A stretch of 64,000 nt of DNA from Pseudescherichia sp031987975 (lineage in GTDB: Bacteria > Pseudomonadota > Gammaproteobacteria > Enterobacterales > Enterobacteriaceae), in the NCBI RefSeq assembly GCF_031987975.1, contig NZ_DALZYX010000013.1, positions 1 to 64,000 on the forward strand. Reading direction: 5' to 3'. The notes under the pieces are model-generated. The model was not told where the DNA came from. It did no database searches and saw only the letters and a program-made list of their open reading frames with translations. The position numbers and the translations under genes were made by a program. Shown in pieces: positions 62,266 to 64,000 of this stretch (position 1 is the first letter of the stretch; the number at the start of each line of letters is the position of its first letter).

Positions 62266-62741
62266 CGCTGGTCTATATCGCTCTGGGCAGCAATCTGGCG
62301 TCGCCCCTGACCCAGGTTAATGCGGCAATCGCGGCGCTGGGTACCATCCCGGACAGCCAGATTGTCGCTGTCTCCAGCTTCTACCGCACGCCGCCGCTGG
62401 GTCCGCAGGATCAGCCCGACTATCTCAACGCCGCCGTGGCGCTGGAGACGACGCTGCCCCCTGAAGCCCTGCTGGATCACACCCAGCGTATCGAGCTGGA
62501 CCAGGGCCGGGTACGCAAAGCGGAGCGCTGGGGACCGCGCACGCTGGATCTCGACATCATGCTGTTTGGCGAGGAGACTATCACCACGCCGCGCCTGACC
62601 GTGCCCCACTACGATATGAAAAACCGCGGCTTTATGCTCTGGCCGCTGTTTGAGATTGCGCCCGCGCTGCGCTTCCCTGACGGCGAAACGCTTGCCAGCG
62701 TTCTCGACCATCTGGGCGCAGCGAAACCGGCGGTCTGGTAG
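62262..62741 (+). CDS. folK: 6-hydroxymethyl-7,8-dihydropterin pyrophosphokinase
   Basis: HPPK transfers pyrophosphate from ATP to the pterin in folate synthesis. The 159 residues equal E. coli FolK, with the ATP/Mg signature GPRTLDLDIMLFG (about 89-101). It starts 4 bases before the pcnB end (ATGA), so the genes are coupled. K-12 has the yad fimbrial operon between folK and panB; here only 94 bases lie between them. Confidence 0.96.
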   Translation: MTLVYIALGSNLASPLTQVNAAIAALGTIPDSQIVAVSSFYRTPPLGPQDQPDYLNAAVALETTLPPEALLDHTQRIELDQGRVRKAERWGPRTLDLDIMLFGEETITTPRLTVPHYDMKNRGFMLWPLFEIAPALRFPDGETLASVLDHLGAAKPAVW

Positions 62742-62835
62742 TACCACTCCGCCCGTTAAACCTGCCGAAAATCATTGTCCCCCCTGACGTTACTGATAAA
62801 ATGCCGGAAAGTTGAAGGCTCCATCAGGAAACGCT

Positions 62836-63627
62836 ATGAAACCAACCACCCTCTCCTGGCTGCAAAAGTGCAAGCAGGAACATAAACGCTTCGCCACCAT
62901 CACCGCCTATGACTACAGCTTCGCTAAGCTGTTTGCTGAAGAGGGCATTAACGTCATGCTGGTCGGCGACTCGTTAGGGATGACGGTCCAGGGCCATGAC
63001 TCCACCCTGCCGGTAACGGTCACGGATATTGCCTACCACACCCAGAGCGTACGCCGCGGCGCGCCAAACTGTCTGCTGCTCGCCGACCTGCCGTTTATGG
63101 CTTACGCCACCCCTGACCAGGCGTTTGCCAACGCCGCCACGGTGATGCGCGCCGGGGCCAACATGGTCAAAATTGAGGGCGGCCGCTGGCTGACCGAGAC
63201 GGTGAAAATGCTCACCGAGCGCGCCGTGCCGGTGTGCGGCCACCTGGGGCTAACCCCGCAGTCGGTAAACGTCTTTGGTGGCTACAAGGTACAGGGTCGC
63301 GGCGACGCGGCCCAAACGCTGTTTGATGACGCTCTGGCGTTAGAGGCGGCTGGCGCGCAGCTGCTGGTGCTTGAGTGCGTACCGGTTGCGCTGGCGCAAC
63401 GTATTACCGAGGCGCTGACCATCCCGGTGATCGGTATCGGCGCGGGCAACGTCACCGACGGCCAGATCCTCGTGATGCATGATGCGTTCGGCATTACCGG
63501 CGGTCATATTCCTAAATTTGCCAAGAATTTCCTGGCCGGTACGGGCGACATGCGTGCCGCCGTGCGCCAGTACGTGAGCGAAGTCGAAGCGGGGACCTAC
63601 CCCGGCGAAGAGCACAGTTTTCACTAA
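62836..63627 (+). CDS. panB: 3-methyl-2-oxobutanoate hydroxymethyltransferase
   Basis: PanB makes ketopantoate, the first step of pantothenate synthesis. From the ATG at 62836 (AGGA in front) it has 263 residues (E. coli 264). The TIM-barrel metal site shows in VGDSLGM and ADLPFMAY, and KIEGG and HLGLTPQ follow. It is cotranscribed with panC, which starts 11 bases downstream. Confidence 0.96.
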   Translation: MKPTTLSWLQKCKQEHKRFATITAYDYSFAKLFAEEGINVMLVGDSLGMTVQGHDSTLPVTVTDIAYHTQSVRRGAPNCLLLADLPFMAYATPDQAFANAATVMRAGANMVKIEGGRWLTETVKMLTERAVPVCGHLGLTPQSVNVFGGYKVQGRGDAAQTLFDDALALEAAGAQLLVLECVPVALAQRITEALTIPVIGIGAGNVTDGQILVMHDAFGITGGHIPKFAKNFLAGTGDMRAAVRQYVSEVEAGTYPGEEHSFH

Positions 63628-63638
63628 GGAGCCTACGC

Positions 63639-64000
63639 GTGTTGATTATTGAAACCCTGCCGCTGCTGCGCCAGCACATCCGCCGACTGCGTCGTGAGGG
63701 CCAGCGCGTTGCGCTGGTGCCGACCATGGGCAACCTCCACGATGGCCATATGCAGCTGGTTGATGAAGCAAAAACCCATGCCGATGTGGTGGTGGTGAGC
63801 ATTTTTGTTAATCCAATGCAGTTTGACCGTCCTGACGATCTGCAGCGCTACCCGCGCACCCTGCAGGAGGATTGCGAGAAGCTGAACAAGCGCAAGGTGG
63901 ATTTTGTCTTTGCCCCGGCGGCTGACCAGGTCTATCCCCAGGGCACCGGTGAGCAGACCTTTGTTGACGTTCCGGGCCTCTCTACCATGCTGGAGGGGGC
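63639..64000 (+). CDS. panC: Pantothenate synthetase, cut by the window edge
   Basis: PanC joins pantoate and beta-alanine using ATP. Only the first 120 codons lie in the window. The GTG at 63639 follows AAGGAG and gives VLIIETLPLLRQHIRRLR, the family start. The class I-like ATP motif MGNLHDGHM (HxGH-type) is present near residues 30-38, and IFVNPMQFD follows. It continues past the right edge; no defect is visible in the part seen. Confidence 0.95.
   Translation, partial: MLIIETLPLLRQHIRRLRREGQRVALVPTMGNLHDGHMQLVDEAKTHADVVVVSIFVNPMQFDRPDDLQRYPRTLQEDCEKLNKRKVDFVFAPAADQVYPQGTGEQTFVDVPGLSTMLEG

Noticed and set aside
1..64000. Mobile elements, CRISPR arrays, tRNA genes and defence genes
   Set aside because: I looked for transposase or integrase frames, direct repeat arrays, att-like duplications and tRNA cloverleaf sequences and saw none; all large frames belong to conserved core genes.

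Overview
The window is a contiguous stretch of enterobacterial core chromosome. Every coding region matches a known Escherichia coli gene in length and motif. Gene order follows the K-12 block from gmhB/rrnH down to panC, read in the opposite direction. Protein divergence, GC-rich codon use and several local gene losses relative to K-12 point to a relative such as Enterobacter, Klebsiella, Leclercia or Kosakonia rather than Escherichia. The genus is an inference; no marker in the window settles it. I see no prophage, insertion sequence, CRISPR array, integron, tRNA gene or defence island.

Layout. At 1-120 lies the P1 promoter of an rRNA operon (rrnH position) that fires leftward out of the window, behind gmhB. 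From 700 to 6461: metNIQ (methionine ABC importer with a MetJ operator), rcsF-trmO and proS. From 6497 to 9776: arfB-yaeQ (minus), yaeP-rof (plus) and tilS-yaeR (minus). From 9833 to 26732: ldcC, carrying an in-frame stop, then the long minus-strand envelope and replication cluster accA-dnaE-rnhB-lpxB-lpxA-fabZ-lpxD-skp-bamA-rseP-cdsA-uppS, listed from left to right (transcription runs right to left, uppS first). From 26919 to 31510: dxr, frr, pyrH, tsf and rpsB. From 31834 to 36729: map, glnD, dapD and yaeH. From 36772 to 41168: cdaR, degP and dgt. From 41252 to 46635: mtnN-btuF-yadS (plus), erpA and clcA (minus), hemL (plus). From 46677 to 57892: fhuBDC/fhuA ferrichrome uptake, mrcB (PBP1b) and hrpB. 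From 57971 to the right edge: thpR, sfsA, dksA, gluQ, pcnB, folK, panB and panC (cut by the edge).

How the genes work together. The central cluster couples outer-membrane assembly (BamA, Skp, RseP, DegP, RcsF), lipid A and fatty-acid synthesis (LpxA/B/D, FabZ, AccA), phospholipid and isoprenoid carriers (CdsA, UppS, Dxr) and translation (RpsB, Tsf, Frr, ProS, Map). Small-molecule import is represented by MetNIQ, FhuABCD and BtuF.

Main points for a second look. (1) ldcC has a TAA where the family has Tyr, splitting an otherwise full-length 712-codon gene. (2) FhuA lacks the cysteine-bearing extracellular loop 4 of E. coli FhuA. (3) pcnB appears to start at AUU. (4) The rpsB leader shows nested helices plus a pseudoknot-like pairing. 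(5) nlpE-yaeF, yaeI and the yad fimbrial operon of K-12 are absent at their usual places. No convincing new biological system was found; the region is mostly ordinary housekeeping DNA.
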